Below, in pieces: positions 34,095 to 44,236 of a stretch of DNA of 64,000 bases. The DNA is from Hymenopus coronatus. Its lineage: Eukaryota > Arthropoda > Insecta > Mantodea > Hymenopodidae. Position 1 is the first letter of the stretch. Each line of letters opens with the position of its first letter. The translations under genes and the position numbers were made by a program. The notes below the pieces were generated by a model. The model searched no databases and was not told where the DNA came from. It worked only from the letters and a program-made list of their open reading frames with translations. The stretch lies in NCBI GenBank assembly GCA_030762935.1, contig CM060895.1, positions 75,375,001 through 75,439,000 on the forward strand, read 5' to 3'.

Positions 34095-34810
34095 CGCAGC
34101 ATAGCTCAAAAACAAAGAGTCTATTAAATACCAAATTTGATATTTAAGTTCAGTATCTTCCACGGATGCGACACGAAGATGGTCAAGAAAATCTCTCTAC
34201 CCCCAAAAACTGTTTACATGGAAAACATTTCGAAAATTTTGATTTTCTTAAAAATTGCTCTTAACAATTTTGTTAAAATCTCTTATGTTTAAGGTATTTA
34301 CATGACAAAATGTATATATTGAATTTTCTGGGAATAGCCTCTAAAGTCCTCTTTGTTCTGGACGAGTTTTTCTGAATTTTGCATAAATGAAAAACCTTAT
34401 GGGATAGACGAAAACTTAGCATGTACAAAAGTAGATCTCCTTAAAGCACAAAATTTGTCATAGAAAACATTTTTTTTCGTCCATTTGAACGTTTTCGAGA
34501 TATTCCTTGTTATTGCTTTCAGTTTTAAAACGCACATTTTTTCGTACGGAAACTTGTCAACTCCTGGCCACGCAAAGAAACGGATTTCAATCCTAGAGCA
34601 ACCACATATTCAAACATTTGCCTGTCGGTTTAGTCTAGAATATTCCCTTATTTCCATTTTACTTATAAAAAAAAAGTAATAATAAGACCATTTCTGCTGA
34701 TGTTTTTCTCAATTAGCATAAAGTAGATATAAGAATAAGTTTATTAACAATAATTCCTTACAGAGATGTAGAGAAAGTTGTGACAATGGAACACATCAGT
34801 TTTTTTTGGG
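33953..34810 (+). repeat. Rep-A copy with expanded TG microsatellite
   Basis: Starts at 'ATTTCACCGGAAATACATG' (hairpin lost). The GT tract is expanded at 34030-34098 and ends in (CG)n. Ends 'GAACACATCAGTTTTTTTT', abutting another copy fragment. Confidence 0.92.
34030..34098. repeat. (TG)n-(CG)n microsatellite
   Basis: About 33 TG units followed by five CG units, at the position where all Rep-A copies carry their GT tract. Alternating purine-pyrimidine of this length could adopt Z-DNA. Confidence 0.97.
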
Positions 34811-34811
34811 G

Positions 34812-35047
34812 GTAGAGTTGAACCGTTACCGAGATATCCTTTTTTTATAGGTATTTTAATTATAATCTGTTTAAACGTTTCTTTCACCTGGCTTTGTTTT
34901 ACTGCTGGCCTTGCAATAACTGAATTTTAATTGTTTTGCTAGCGTCCAGCTTTTAAATGATTTGACTATCGCTTTAATCTAGTGTATTTCCGTATTTCCT
35001 TTCTACTTATACGGAACTAAATAATAAGATAATTTCTGCTAATGTAT
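34812..35047 (+). repeat. Rep-A fragment, tandem to previous copy
   Basis: Last third of the unit, starting 'GGGTAGAGTTGAACCGTTAC'. Cut off at 'TTTCTGCTAATGT' by unrelated sequence. Confidence 0.85.
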
Positions 35048-35261
35048 GTACATGGAGATGTGGCTTCAAAGGGCTGAAGAACAGCTAGAATAGATAGATG
35101 TCTGCAACACTTTGACTGTGAATGGTGAAAGCTGTCAGACCGTGGCACACTATCCCCATCTGCTTGGCAGGGAGCGTAAGTGGAATGGCACAGGAATTGT
35201 TCTGAAAAGCTACTGTCCACTTTGTATCGCCAACGATTTACCTTACAAACAGTTCAGTCGG

Positions 35262-35293
35262 GATATAATCTAGAAATTAAAGCGATATAAAAT
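35262..35293 (-). repeat. Rep-A fragment, left flank of the LINE
   Basis: 'CTAGAAATTAAAGCGATA' corresponds to the family's 'CTAGGCTAAAGCGATAGTC' in reverse. The same copy resumes at 38365 after the LINE. Contains the left target duplication (35282-35293). Confidence 0.65.
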
Positions 35294-35341
35294 CATCATC
35301 ATCAACTCTTCATGGATTAGGAGGATTCTCCTGTTCCGGCC

Positions 35342-36834
35342 TCATATTTCTTCCCATCTTTTAACTGGTCTTCCTATCGTTCTGTAGCCTAGAGGTTTAT
35401 ATTTGTATGACTGAAATGGAATGCGAGAGTTATCCATTCTTTGTAAATGGCTTTCCCATTTTTCTCTATTTATTTGCATCCTTTTTTTAAGGAAAAAATG
35501 TCTAATTCTTTCCTTATGTCTTCATTTCTAATATGATCTTGTCTGGTGCAACCTTTTACTGCTCGGAGATATTTCATTTCTGCCGCTTGTATTTGGCTCC
35601 AATCTTTCTTTTTAAGAGTCCATGTCTCCGAACCATACAGTAAAACTGGAACAGCCATTGTCTTATAGAATTTTAGGTTTGTATCTTTTCGGGTTTTCCT
35701 TTTTAAGGTACGAGCTATTACTCCACAAATATATTGGAATTTACTCACTTTATTGTTTATTTCTTCATTGTTTGTCTTAAAGGTTACATTACAACCTAAG
35801 TAGTTAAATTTTATCACCTGTTCTAACACTTTATTGCTTAACACTATCTTTGATCTTTTTATATGTTTTCCTATAAATGCCATTATCTTTGATTTTTCTA
35901 TTGATATACTTAAACCATAATCCTGGATCAATTTTTGTAGCTTGTACATACTTATTTGCAGCTTATCTTCTCGGTCTTGTATTAACATCATGTCATCTGC
36001 AAAGAGTAGCACATTTAAGGCATTATCTTTATTTATTTTCATTCCTAATGGTATTTCATCTTTTAATTTTCTGAGAATATCATCCATATAGATATTAAAT
36101 AAAAGCGGAGATAAACTACATCCTTGTCTTAAACCATTATTAATTATCATATCTTGTGATAATCGTCCATTTCCTAAAACTATTTTTATTTTTGTTTCTT
36201 GATATATATTCCTGAGTACATCTATCAATTGTTTTGGGTATCCTTTTTTATCTAATATATGCCAGACTCTAGTTCTGCTTACCTTATCAAGGGCTTTTTC
36301 TAAATCTACAAAAGCTATATGTGTTTCTAAATTATATTCTGTTTTCTTTTCAATAATTTGGTTAATAGAAAATATATTATCGGTGCAGGATCGTCCTTTT
36401 CTAAATCCCATTTGTTTTTCTAATAATAACGGTTCTGTAATTATACTTAGACGTTTGTTTATGATTTTTGTATACAGCTTATAGCCTGTGTTCAGGAGAC
36501 TTATAGCTCTGTAATTACTACATACATTTCTTTTGCCCTTTTTAAATATATTGATAACGTGTGCATCGTACCAGCATTTAGGAATTCTATTCGTTTTCCA
36601 ACATTTGTTGATAAAATTAAGCAGTCTTACATTTAATTTATCTCCTCCATACTTTATTAATTCTGCATTTATTCCATCTGGTCCTGGAGCCTTTCTATTT
36701 TGCATGTTTTGTAAAGTTAATTGTAATTCTTCTTCGGTGATTAAATCTATAGATGTTTTAACTATTACTTGATCCTCTATTGACTTTCCATTTTCTTCTA
36801 ATTTATACCATAGTTCATATAATATTTCAACCAT
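35342..36834 (-). pseudogene. LINE reverse transcriptase region
   Basis: RNA-templated DNA synthesis domain of the LINE. The main open segment (to 35470, 454 codons) shows KAPGPDG at residues 48-54, NYRAISLLN near 108, GFRKGRS at 143-149, motif A 'FVDLEK' with Asp177, GLRQGCSLSP at 234-243 and the catalytic FADD at 278-281 in order. At about 35490 a run of seven A residues shifts the frame: the alternative frame continues 'LKKRMQINREKWESHLQRM' and ends 'GRPVKRWEEI' at a stop at 35342-35344, the expected C-terminus. The start at 36834 is an internal Met. The true protein continues from the endonuclease frame upstream through a second one-base shift near 36820. Catalytic residues are intact, but the copy cannot make a full polyprotein unless the indels are sequencing errors. 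Confidence 0.88.
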
Positions 36835-38189
36835 TCTTCTTCAGATATATTGTTTATTCTCACTTTGTCTTTCTCTTGTTTTGTTAACGTCTTAATCACT
36901 TTATAGGCAAATTGTTGTCTGCCATGTATGTCGTTTTCTGTCTGGCTAATAAAATTCTCCCATGAATTCTGATGTCCTCTTCTTGTAATTGCCTTTGCGA
37001 TGTTTCTTGTTTCTTTATAATTTTGTCTTGATTCTTCAGTTTTATTTTGTAGAAACATTTTATACGCTGCTTTTTTGTTGTCAATAGCTTGTTTAATTTC
37101 TTCATTCCATATTCTTAAGCCAATTTTTCTTCTATATTTATTTCTTCTTCCGATTGCTTCTTCTGCTGCTCCTTTGATTGCTTTAATTATATTGGACCAT
37201 TCTTTATCAATATGTTCTTCTACTTTTGTATCTTCTAGGCAAATGTTTAATCTTTCTTGATAAAGCCTCCTGATACTAGGTTCTTGAAGTAGGTTTATTT
37301 TGAAAACCGTTTTATTTTGTTCCTCGTTTGCCCTTATTTTTGATTTTTTCCATCTTGTCCATAATTCTATTTTAGATATCACTAAATAGTGGTCGGAGGA
37401 TATATCAAATCCCCTGTAAACTCTAGTATGTATAATCTGTGATATTAATTTTTTATTTACCATAATATAATCAATTAATGATCTTTGACCACGTGCATTC
37501 CATGTATATTTATGAACATCTTTTGTTCTAAAAAATGTATTTATCATCTTAAGTTCATTAAAAGTTGCAAACTGTCGTAATTGTTTACCATTTTCATTAA
37601 TGTGGTCTTCTCCAAATTTTCCTACAGTTTTAGGTATAGGTTGTTTCCCAACTCTTGCATTTAAATCTCCAGCAATGATCATATATTGGGTTTTGCTTTT
37701 ATTTACTTCTTCTTGTAATTGTTCATAGAATTCTAAAACCTCTTCCTTTTTCCCCTCTTCAGGACTATACACTCCCACAACAATTAGATGTCCTCTGGGG
37801 ATTTTAAACGTTACTTGTATAATTCGTTCATTAATAAAAGTATAGTGTTCAATTTTCTTTGTCCATTTTTCATCAATTAATATTGCTACTCCTTTTGCTG
37901 CTCTTTGTTTTAATGAAACCCCGCTATATACTAAAGTGTATTTCCCTATCTTTTCTGTACCTTTTAATTTCTTTTCAGTTTCAGTAAGTACCGTTATATT
38001 TACCTTCATTGTTTCTATTTCTTTTACTAATTCTTCTTCTTTTGTGGATATTCCTCTCACATTCCATGTTCCTATTTTTAATGGTTCTGCAATTCCAAAT
38101 CGTGCGTCCTTTTTCTTTTGCTGTGGTAGAAATCCGATATTATCAATCTGGCTATTATTTTGAGGCTGTTCAGTATGTAAAAGTTGCAT
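36798..38189 (-). CDS. LINE endonuclease region (exonuclease-endonuclease-phosphatase fold)
   Basis: 463 codons from a Met after the GC-rich leader. The N-terminal 35 residues are polar and Gln/Lys rich. The endonuclease follows: TWNVRG (Asn43), LTET (Glu70), GDLNARVG (Asp175, Asn177), YTWNARG near 228, SLIDYIMV (Asp240) and SSDHYLV (Asp266, His267). These are the metal-binding and catalytic positions of APE-type LINE endonucleases, which nick target DNA to prime reverse transcription. A Lys/Arg-rich linker of about 150 residues leads toward the reverse transcriptase. The frame stops at 36798, 37 bases into the reverse-transcriptase frame, consistent with a single one-base indel. Automatic pipelines often label such proteins 'craniofacial development protein 2-like'. 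Confidence 0.9.
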   Translation of the reverse strand: MQLLHTEQPQNNSQIDNIGFLPQQKKKDARFGIAEPLKIGTWNVRGISTKEEELVKEIETMKVNITVLTETEKKLKGTEKIGKYTLVYSGVSLKQRAAKGVAILIDEKWTKKIEHYTFINERIIQVTFKIPRGHLIVVGVYSPEEGKKEEVLEFYEQLQEEVNKSKTQYMIIAGDLNARVGKQPIPKTVGKFGEDHINENGKQLRQFATFNELKMINTFFRTKDVHKYTWNARGQRSLIDYIMVNKKLISQIIHTRVYRGFDISSDHYLVISKIELWTRWKKSKIRANEEQNKTVFKINLLQEPSIRRLYQERLNICLEDTKVEEHIDKEWSNIIKAIKGAAEEAIGRRNKYRRKIGLRIWNEEIKQAIDNKKAAYKMFLQNKTEESRQNYKETRNIAKAITRRGHQNSWENFISQTENDIHGRQQFAYKVIKTLTKQEKDKVRINNISEEEWLKYYMNYGIN

Positions 38190-38364
38190 TTACCCTAGAT
38201 GTGTTGTCTTCACCTTGACTTTCGAGTCACATCCACCCGTTGTGCCAGTTTTGGTCCACCCCGAGTATTTTATTTCCTCGGTACCACCTATATCTAGGAG
38301 GCATTCCCCGATCCGCCACCTGGGGAGGCGCCCGATGGGCGATTGGCACTGAACCCCTCACGGG

Positions 38365-38420
38365 GCGACATAAAATAAAATATATTAAAAAACTTAAGAG
38401 CAGGTTGCTATGTGGTTGCG
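38365..38420 (-). repeat. Rep-A fragment, right flank of the LINE
   Basis: 'TTAAGAGCAGGTTGCTATGT' matches the family's 'AAAAGCTGGTTGCCATGTGG' block. It is the continuation of the fragment ending at 35293. Confidence 0.8.
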
Positions 38421-38840
38421 GTCAGAAATAGTATTTTGGTAGATAACTGTCCTTTGCCCATTTACCTGAAAGGTAGGACATGTTTGCCGATAACGAGCAT
38501 TTTATTTTCTCACGACACGTGGTTATCAAGTTCACCCACTGAGGTGTGAGTATGGGGATCACACACTAGTACTTGTGCGCTGCCTAATCTCTAATGATGC
38601 AAATATACCGAAAAGAGTGTCGAAATTACGACATGAAGCTTTGGAATAGCGCCAATTATAAGCTAAAGACGTTATATTTGTTCGGTGTCGTTTCAAAACA
38701 TCTTTTGCATTGATTATAAATACAGGAAATTACTAATTAAGACGAAAGGAAGAAGAACATTTCATAACAATGATGTTAACTCGAAAAAGCGTTCTAAAAA
38801 GAAAAAAATCATAGAACTGCCAAAACTTAACTGAAATTGT
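38421..38840. other. Unassigned DNA
   Basis: No recognised frame or repeat. Confidence 0.4.
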
Positions 38841-39686
38841 ACTTCCTCTACCGAGTATATGTGCATATATAGTAGAGAATGTATTACATTCCACACAACA
38901 TTTGATACCGAAATGTCTTCGGAAATACATGGTTTGATGACCTTGAATCCAACAAAAAGGTATTTTTTAGAAGAAAAAAAAAGCTCCGTGGGTATGCATG
39001 TGAGCAGCAGAACACAAAAACGATAAGTTAAATACCCAACTTGGTATTTATGTTTAGCATCTTCCAAGGATACGACACTAAGACTTTCAGGTAGATCGCC
39101 CCAGCCTCAACTATTCTTTACTAGAGAAAAATATAACAAATTTGGATTTTCGCAAAAATGGCTAATGATTTTGATTAAAATTCTGTATATTAAACACATT
39201 TACATGACAAATAGAATGTATATCATAAATTTTCTGGGAGTAACAATGAAGACTGCTTCACTCTGGATGACTTTTGTATAGCTGGTAAACCACAGAGATA
39301 GATAAAAGTATTACACAAAACATGTAGAGCTCGTTAAAGCACACCATTTATTGGATATACACTATTTGTGAAATACACTTTTTCAGGGATATTCCTTGTT
39401 ATTGATTTCAATTTTAAAATACTTCAAATTTTATCAAACGGGAATTTGTCATTCCGCTTTCTTTTGTTTTACTCCTGGCCTTGAGGACTGAATGTCAAGC
39501 ACAGAAAAACCCACTTTTAAAGGATTTGACTGTCGCTTTAGCCTAGTGTATTTTCTTATTCCCTTCTACTTTTAAGGAACTGAGTATATTTATTAGCATT
39601 AAGCAGCTAGAAGAATAAACCTTTATAAAAATATTTTATTAAGAATAGGTAGAGAGAGTCATATAAGTAGAACAAACCAGATTTTT
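38841..39686 (+). repeat. Rep-A copy, full-length
   Basis: Hairpin of diverged type 1 ('TATATGTGCATATATAG'). GT tract almost absent ('GGGTATGCATGTGAG'). Ends 'CAAACCAGATTTTT'. Confidence 0.9.
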
Positions 39687-39732
39687 ATGATCTTGAACAC
39701 AAGATATGGATTTAAGACACTTATATGGATTT

Positions 39733-40067
39733 TTTTGTGTGTGTTCAACACCCGCTTTTACTACATAGGTCACCGCAGGTGGTGACAATGATCATACACG
39801 GAATGCAGATAGAGCACCGGTGAAATGCAATGGCGGGGGAAACCGGAGAAAACCCACCTCGACGCAGCTTTAATCACAGAAATCCCACATGCGGTCGCTT
39901 GGGATCCAACCCTTGCCGCCTAGGTGAGAAGCGAGGTTAGACCATTCGCCTTTCACCTAGGCTACCGCATGCGAGATTTGTGGTGGACAAAGTTATAGCA
40001 TTCCACCGGTGCTCCATCGTCATTCCATTTGGTGTTACAAGTCGTAAAAGCGGGCGTTAAACACTAA
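39733..40067. mobile_element. Palindromic short element S5 with long inverted arms
   Basis: The left arm starts 'AACACCCGCTTTTACTAC' and contains GAGCACCGGT; the right arm ends 'GTAAAAGCGGGCGTTAAAC' and contains ACCGGTGCTC, so roughly 100 bp at each side are imperfect reverse complements. The centre holds 'GGTTAGACCATTCGCC' and 'CACCTAGGC', resembling a tRNA-related segment like that at 9427. It could be a MITE or a head-to-head SINE dimer. A single-arm relative is inserted at 19549-19717. Confidence 0.8.
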
Positions 40068-40070
40068 CAA

Positions 40071-40651
40071 AAAGGGGGGGGCCGTGGTTAAATGAGAAGA
40101 TTACAAAAGGAAAGGGGAGAAATTTGGAATTACTCAGAGGTATGTAATCAAGTAATATGTTTCATTTACTTTCGGCCGAACTAATAACAGATAGGAACTT
40201 TTAAGAATAATGTGTTCGTTATTGCACACGCTTCTCAGTTATTTATTCAACTTTACACTGCATCCCGAAAAGAGCAACGTCTTAGGTAGGCGCGCAAATT
40301 CAGCTTGATTAGCAACGAGCTTGCGAAGTAATTTATGCTGGCAATTTAAATTTTTATTAGAGGGAAGCGGTCTAAGAGCTGTGTCCAGGAGGTGACTTTC
40401 CCTAAAGAGCAAGGAACGCACGACTAGGTAGTGCGGTGCTCCTTGAGGTGAAATTCCTTGCATATTTGAGACTGTGGCGCAGTGCAAGGAACCTGCGTGC
40501 AAGAGTGAGGAAATATTCCAGCAAGCTTAAGCATTTCTCTCAAGAAGTGCAAACACTTAACTGCTTCCCTTGTCCACATAGCTCAAGCCAGAGAACCCAA
40601 CTCGTTTCTCGCCTCCAGCCCTGGCAATTTGCGAGCTCGGACCCAATTTTT
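40071..40651. other. Non-repeat stretch
   Basis: A G-run follows the S5 element. A frame of 82 codons on plus (40436-40684) overlaps a minus frame of 87 codons (40239-40502); neither is recognised. Confidence 0.4.
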
Positions 40652-41281
40652 ACGTTCTCTACACGCACTATGTACAGTGTATAGAGAAGGTATTGTATTG
40701 CACCGAAAATTCGATACCAGATTTCACCGAAAATATATATTTTGGGACCCCCTGAATCCAAAAAAAAACATTTTTAGAAAAGTGTCCGTGTATGTGCGTG
40801 TGTGAGTCTGTGGACAGCATAGCTCAAAAACGAAAAGACCGTTAAAAACCAAACTTGGTATTTAAGTTTAGTACCTTCCAAGGATGCAATCCGAAGATTT
40901 TCAAGGAAATGCCCCCCAAACTACCCTTTACACGGAAAAATTTCGAAAATTTCGAAGATTTTGATTAAACTCTCTTATATTTAAGATATTTACATGACAA
41001 ACAAAATGTATCTCTTGAATATTCTGGGAATAGTCTCTGAAGACCTCTTTATTCTGAATGTATTTTTTCCGATCACGATAAAACACACAATTTATGTTAT
41101 GTACATTTTTTTCGTGGGTTGGTCATTTTTGAGATATTCCTTGTTATTGGTTTTAGCTTTAAAAAACTTATACTTTTGTCATACTTTTTTCTCGATTAGC
41201 ATGAAGTAAACAGAAGCGTAACCTTTCTAACAATAATTTGTTGCAAAGAGAAAGTCATGTGAATGGAACACATAAGAATTT
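40652..41281 (+). repeat. Rep-A copy with internal deletions, tandem with next
   Basis: Hairpin 'ACGTTCTCTACACGCACTAT' shares an ACG variant with the unit that follows, suggesting the pair arose by duplication. Deleted from the 'GTAAACCGTAAGAG' block and again before 'CTCGATTAGCATGAAG'. Ends 'CACATAAGAATTTT'. Confidence 0.9.
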
Positions 41282-41282
41282 T

Positions 41283-41321
41283 ACGTTCTCTACACGCACT
41301 ATGCACATAATGTATAGACAG
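41283..41321 (+). repeat. Rep-A head fragment after tandem junction
   Basis: Hairpin 'ACGTTCTCTACACGCACTAT' then broken at 'AATGTATAGAC' by the element starting at 41322. Confidence 0.85.
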
Positions 41322-41620
41322 TGCTCGAAATGGAGATATACAAGTGCCCGTATACTTTATTACGATAAAATTAGTTATACCTTTTGCATCATGTTGCTTA
41401 CATTATGGCCATAATATCACGGGAACCAATCAGATGTTAGCTTCATTCCAGCTCTTATAAATACCAGTCTCCGCAAGCTCAATCCATCAGTTCACCCTGA
41501 AGACGAGGAAGATGCACTTCTTCGAAACGTTGGTGTCAAACCAATTTTTTACCTGGTTAGAAGCCCGAGAAGATTTTGAATTAATACGTCGCCAGGAAAG
41601 CTTCAGCTCTTATTTTAAAT
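41322..41620 (+). promoter_or_regulatory. Core promoter and stem-loop of an unidentified element
   Basis: CCAAT (41426-41430), TATAAATA (41456-41463) and an arthropod initiator TCAGTT (41487-41492) with the putative +1 A 33 bases from the TATA start. Immediately downstream is CTGAAGA, an 8-bp stem CGAGGAAG/CTTCTTCG (41504-41511, 41517-41524) with loop ATGCA, then GAAAC. This resembles the catalytic core of a hammerhead ribozyme, as found in Penelope-like elements, but one extra C prevents a canonical core. Probably the 5' end of a retroelement. No coding part remains here. Confidence 0.55.
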
Positions 41621-41649
41621 CAGTTTTTTTGTATTTGTTTGTTTGTTGC

Positions 41650-41875
41650 TTTTTTTTTGTAGTTTAACGTCCTTTAACGTGGTTGGTCATATCGGACGAT
41701 GAATAAAATTGCTGAAATGATGCTCAAATGATCTCGGGGTCCATGGGGGTTAAAGTTACTCGACATTCGTCTTCTCAGGATAAAGGAAAACCCCGAAAAA
41801 AAAAAACTTATTCGGTTAACTCACGACCTGCTGAACATGAGGCACACACGCTACCACCACACCACCCTGGCGGAC
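41650..41875 (-). mobile_element. tRNA-derived SINE, family S1
   Basis: Minus-strand copy of the family at 19133-19378. The poly-A tail appears as T-run 41650-41658, the body has 'TCCTGAGAAGACGAATGTCG', and the head GTGTGGTGGTAGCGTG lies near 41860. B-box region degraded. No clean flanking duplication was found. Confidence 0.85.
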
Positions 41876-41944
41876 TTTTTAAATGATTTGTTTCAAGAAC
41901 ACAAACGTTAGTACTAGAAGCACTACTGTAGTGTCAGGTATACG

Positions 41945-42022
41945 TGCATAATATTCCACCCAAAAATTCGATGTCGAGATATTAACGAAAATTCATGTTT
42001 TGGGGTCCGAAAAAAGCATTTT
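41945..42022 (+). repeat. Rep-A head fragment
   Basis: 'ATATTCCACCCAAAAATTCG' through 'GTCCGAAAAAAGCATTTTT', ending exactly where the next copy starts. Confidence 0.88.
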
Positions 42023-42023
42023 T

Positions 42024-42525
42024 ACTTCTTCTATACTTCTATGTACATAGTGTATAGAGAAGGTATTATAAGGCACCCAAAAATTCGATACCGAGATTTC
42101 ATCGGAAATAATATGTTTTGTGTCCCCCTAGATCAAAAAAAAAAATTATAAAAAGGTCCTTGTGTCTGGACAGCATAGCTCAAAAATAAAAAGACCGCTA
42201 AATACCAAATTTTATATTTACGTTTAGCATCTTCCAAGGATGCGACACAAATATTTTCAAGATTTTCCTCCCACCACAAACTATCCTTTATATGGAATCG
42301 TTTTCGAAAATGTTGATTTTCTAAAAAACGGTTCTAACAATTTTGATTAAAATTCCGCATATTAAAGATATTATATCCCAATAAAATGTAAATTTTGAAT
42401 TTTTTGTGTATAGACTCTGGAGACCTCCTTATTCAGGATGAATTTTGCTTAACTGCTAACCTGTAAGAAAGAAAGAAAAAAACTTACTGCACAGAAAATG
42501 CAGATTTCACCAAAACACACTCGTT
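42024..42525 (+). repeat. Rep-A partial copy, hairpin end
   Basis: Type-1 hairpin with TATGTACATAGTGTATAGAG. The GT tract is nearly gone ('CCTTGTGTCTGGACAGC'). Stops at 'GATTTCACCAAAACACAC', followed by a minus copy. Confidence 0.9.
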
Positions 42526-42558
42526 TAATACTTTCTGAATACCAAATATATGCAACGA

Positions 42559-42806
42559 ATAAAAAATCCGATGTGCTCCATTCTCATGACTTTCTCTACA
42601 TCTTTGCAACAAATTATTTAAAAAAGAACATTATTTTATGTACTTCATGCTAATCGAGATAAACGTTAGCAGAAAGGCTTCTAGAAATAATGGAATACAC
42701 TATGCTAAAATGCTAGTCAATCTTTAAAAAGCTAGTTGCCATGTGGATGAAATTCGTTTCTTTGCGTTGATAGGAGTTGCAAAACTTCCATATGTGAAAA
42801 GTTTAA
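42559..42806 (-). repeat. Rep-A copy, minus, left part (split by piggyBac-like element)
   Basis: Starts 'AAAAAATCCGATGTGCTCC' and runs to 'GTGAAAAGTTTAA' at 42806, the left TTAA of the insertion. Continues at 44544. Confidence 0.9.
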
Positions 42807-43084
42807 GAAACTGTTAGCATTTAGAGGTAACTGTTCATTTTGACAGTTCATACCTAGCAAGCGCACTAAATACGGGCTAAAAAACATTTGCTTTAGTTGA
42901 TTCTAAGACAGCATATACAGTAAATTTGGAAAACCGCAGCCCGAGGATTCTATAAACAAAGCAATTGTGGAGCCAGTTACGGGTTCTAAAAGAAATAAAA
43001 ACCGCCGATAATTGGTTTTCCACGTATTCTCTCTTACTGCAAGTCTCAAGACACATAAGGTCTTACTTATATGGGAACACTTCG

Positions 43085-43580
43085 CCGAAATAAACCGGAA
43101 GTACCACGGTGGTTTTAATGGCTACCCCGGGGCCGAAGCCACTCTAATAGCAGGGAGTACAAGACTCCGTGGGTCTTTCCATTAGGGCAATACCTTATTG
43201 CTTAAAAAGCCCCTCCCCCGGCACAATGTATCAGGACGGAAGTGGATACGCCACTTACGCGCGTCAACTCATCCGGGAGACTACCACTAGCCTTGGTGAG
43301 GCCGACAGATACCAGCTTACCGTCTACTAGCTGTCCAGGTTAGTGCCGGAGAACTTGAGGAGTCTCACTTCCCCGTCAAGGTAAAGCTGAGACGTACCCA
43401 ATAACCCACGGGTGTCGAGACCACTGCCACGTCGAGTCCAACCCAGTCCGAACAAGTCCCTTTCGGGAGGGACTCGGGTGTTCGACCCGACTACTTCTGG
43501 TCACGGGTGCTCGAGGTACGCAGCGCTTGCACCACAGCAGCTGTAGAGGTCGCTGCGACGGGAAGTAGCGTTGGAGTTTC
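43085..43580. other. GC-rich block of unknown origin
   Basis: About 500 bp of markedly higher GC than anything else in the window, starting near 'GGTGGTTTTAATGGCTACC' and ending near 'GGTCGCTGCGACGGGAAG'. No stop-free recognisable frame. It could be the 5' part of another retroelement, inserted just upstream of the piggyBac transposase relic. Confidence 0.5.
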
Positions 43581-43594
43581 TTCTAAATAAGCAA

Positions 43595-44236
43595 AGAACA
43601 GAAAAACCATCAATTTTTGGCTTTTTAAAGGGCAAGATCATTGTCTTTACTGTCCCAAGAAGAATTAAGCACTGCTTGTAATTTCTACAATGCACCATGA
43701 CAATGTTATCGACAGCAATACACGGGATGCAAAAGCGCCTGGTATAACTTTTTATAACTTACCAAAGTTGGCGTTGACTTAGTTGACCAACTGTGCCAAA
43801 AAAAAATGTGGCTCAAAATACGAGACGCTGGTCAATGGTGATGTACTACAACCTACTAAACTTAGCTGCAAAAAATGCGTTTTGCATTTATAAATTAAAT
43901 AAAAATGAAAATAACGTATTTAAGAGTACTATTTTTTAAGCAATCTTGTATGGAAACTTATAAAGCCCCAAATAGAAAGATGTCAAGCACCACAGCTTCG
44001 TAACGAGATCAAGAAGCGAGGTCTTTTATTGCTTGGAATGCAAGATAATGTAAACATGAGAAAGGAGAAAGAAAGGTAAACAGAGGAAGATACTATGGCG
44101 TGGTAGATCACGGGACAATTCAAATAGGAGGTGGTGTGTTAGATGCGATAAATGTACCTGCCCTGAACATTTGAAGAAAGTTTGTGTGAATTGTTTGGAT
44201 AGTGTAAATTTAAATAATACTAGTGTGAAAAAGTAA
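43595..44236 (+). pseudogene. piggyBac-like transposase relic (C-terminal part)
   Basis: DDE transposase of the piggyBac family (cut-and-paste at TTAA). Visible pieces, in different frames, are 'KPSIFGFLKGKIIVFTVPRR', 'STMHHDNVID' counterpart 'TMHHDNVIDSNTRDAKAPG', 'ITFYNL' then 'KVGVDLVDQL', 'TRRWSMVMYYNLLNLAAKNA' and 'LVWKLIKPQIERC', followed by the Cys-rich tail 'RRWCVRCDKCTCPEH' and 'CVNC' with a stop at 44234-44236. The order matches the family from the last catalytic Asp region (GVD..DQ) to the C-terminal zinc-binding tail. At least three frameshifts or stops. The N-terminal two thirds are absent. Confidence 0.85.

Larger units (their letters stand above)
35294..38364 (-). mobile_element. 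RTE-like LINE retrotransposon, near-complete
   Basis: A 3.07-kb unit with an apurinic-type endonuclease followed by reverse transcriptase in one frame broken by two frameshifts. The 3' end is very short (about 50 bp after the stop) and finishes in GATGATGATGAT, a simple-repeat tail typical of RTE-clade elements. The 5' leader (about 38190-38364) is GC-richer than its surroundings. Flanking direct repeats GCGATATAAAAT (35282-35293) and GCGACATAAAAT (38365-38376) differ at one base and define the insertion, which lies within a minus-oriented Rep-A copy. A 12-bp duplication with one change suggests a moderately young insertion. Confidence 0.88.

Noticed and set aside
36533..36772. Plus-strand frames within the LINE (also 37936-38218)
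   Set aside because: Antisense shadows of the endonuclease and reverse-transcriptase frames.
44100..44236. Independent zinc-finger gene from the Cys-rich stretch
   Set aside because: The preceding 500 bases contain piggyBac motifs in order, so it is the transposase tail.
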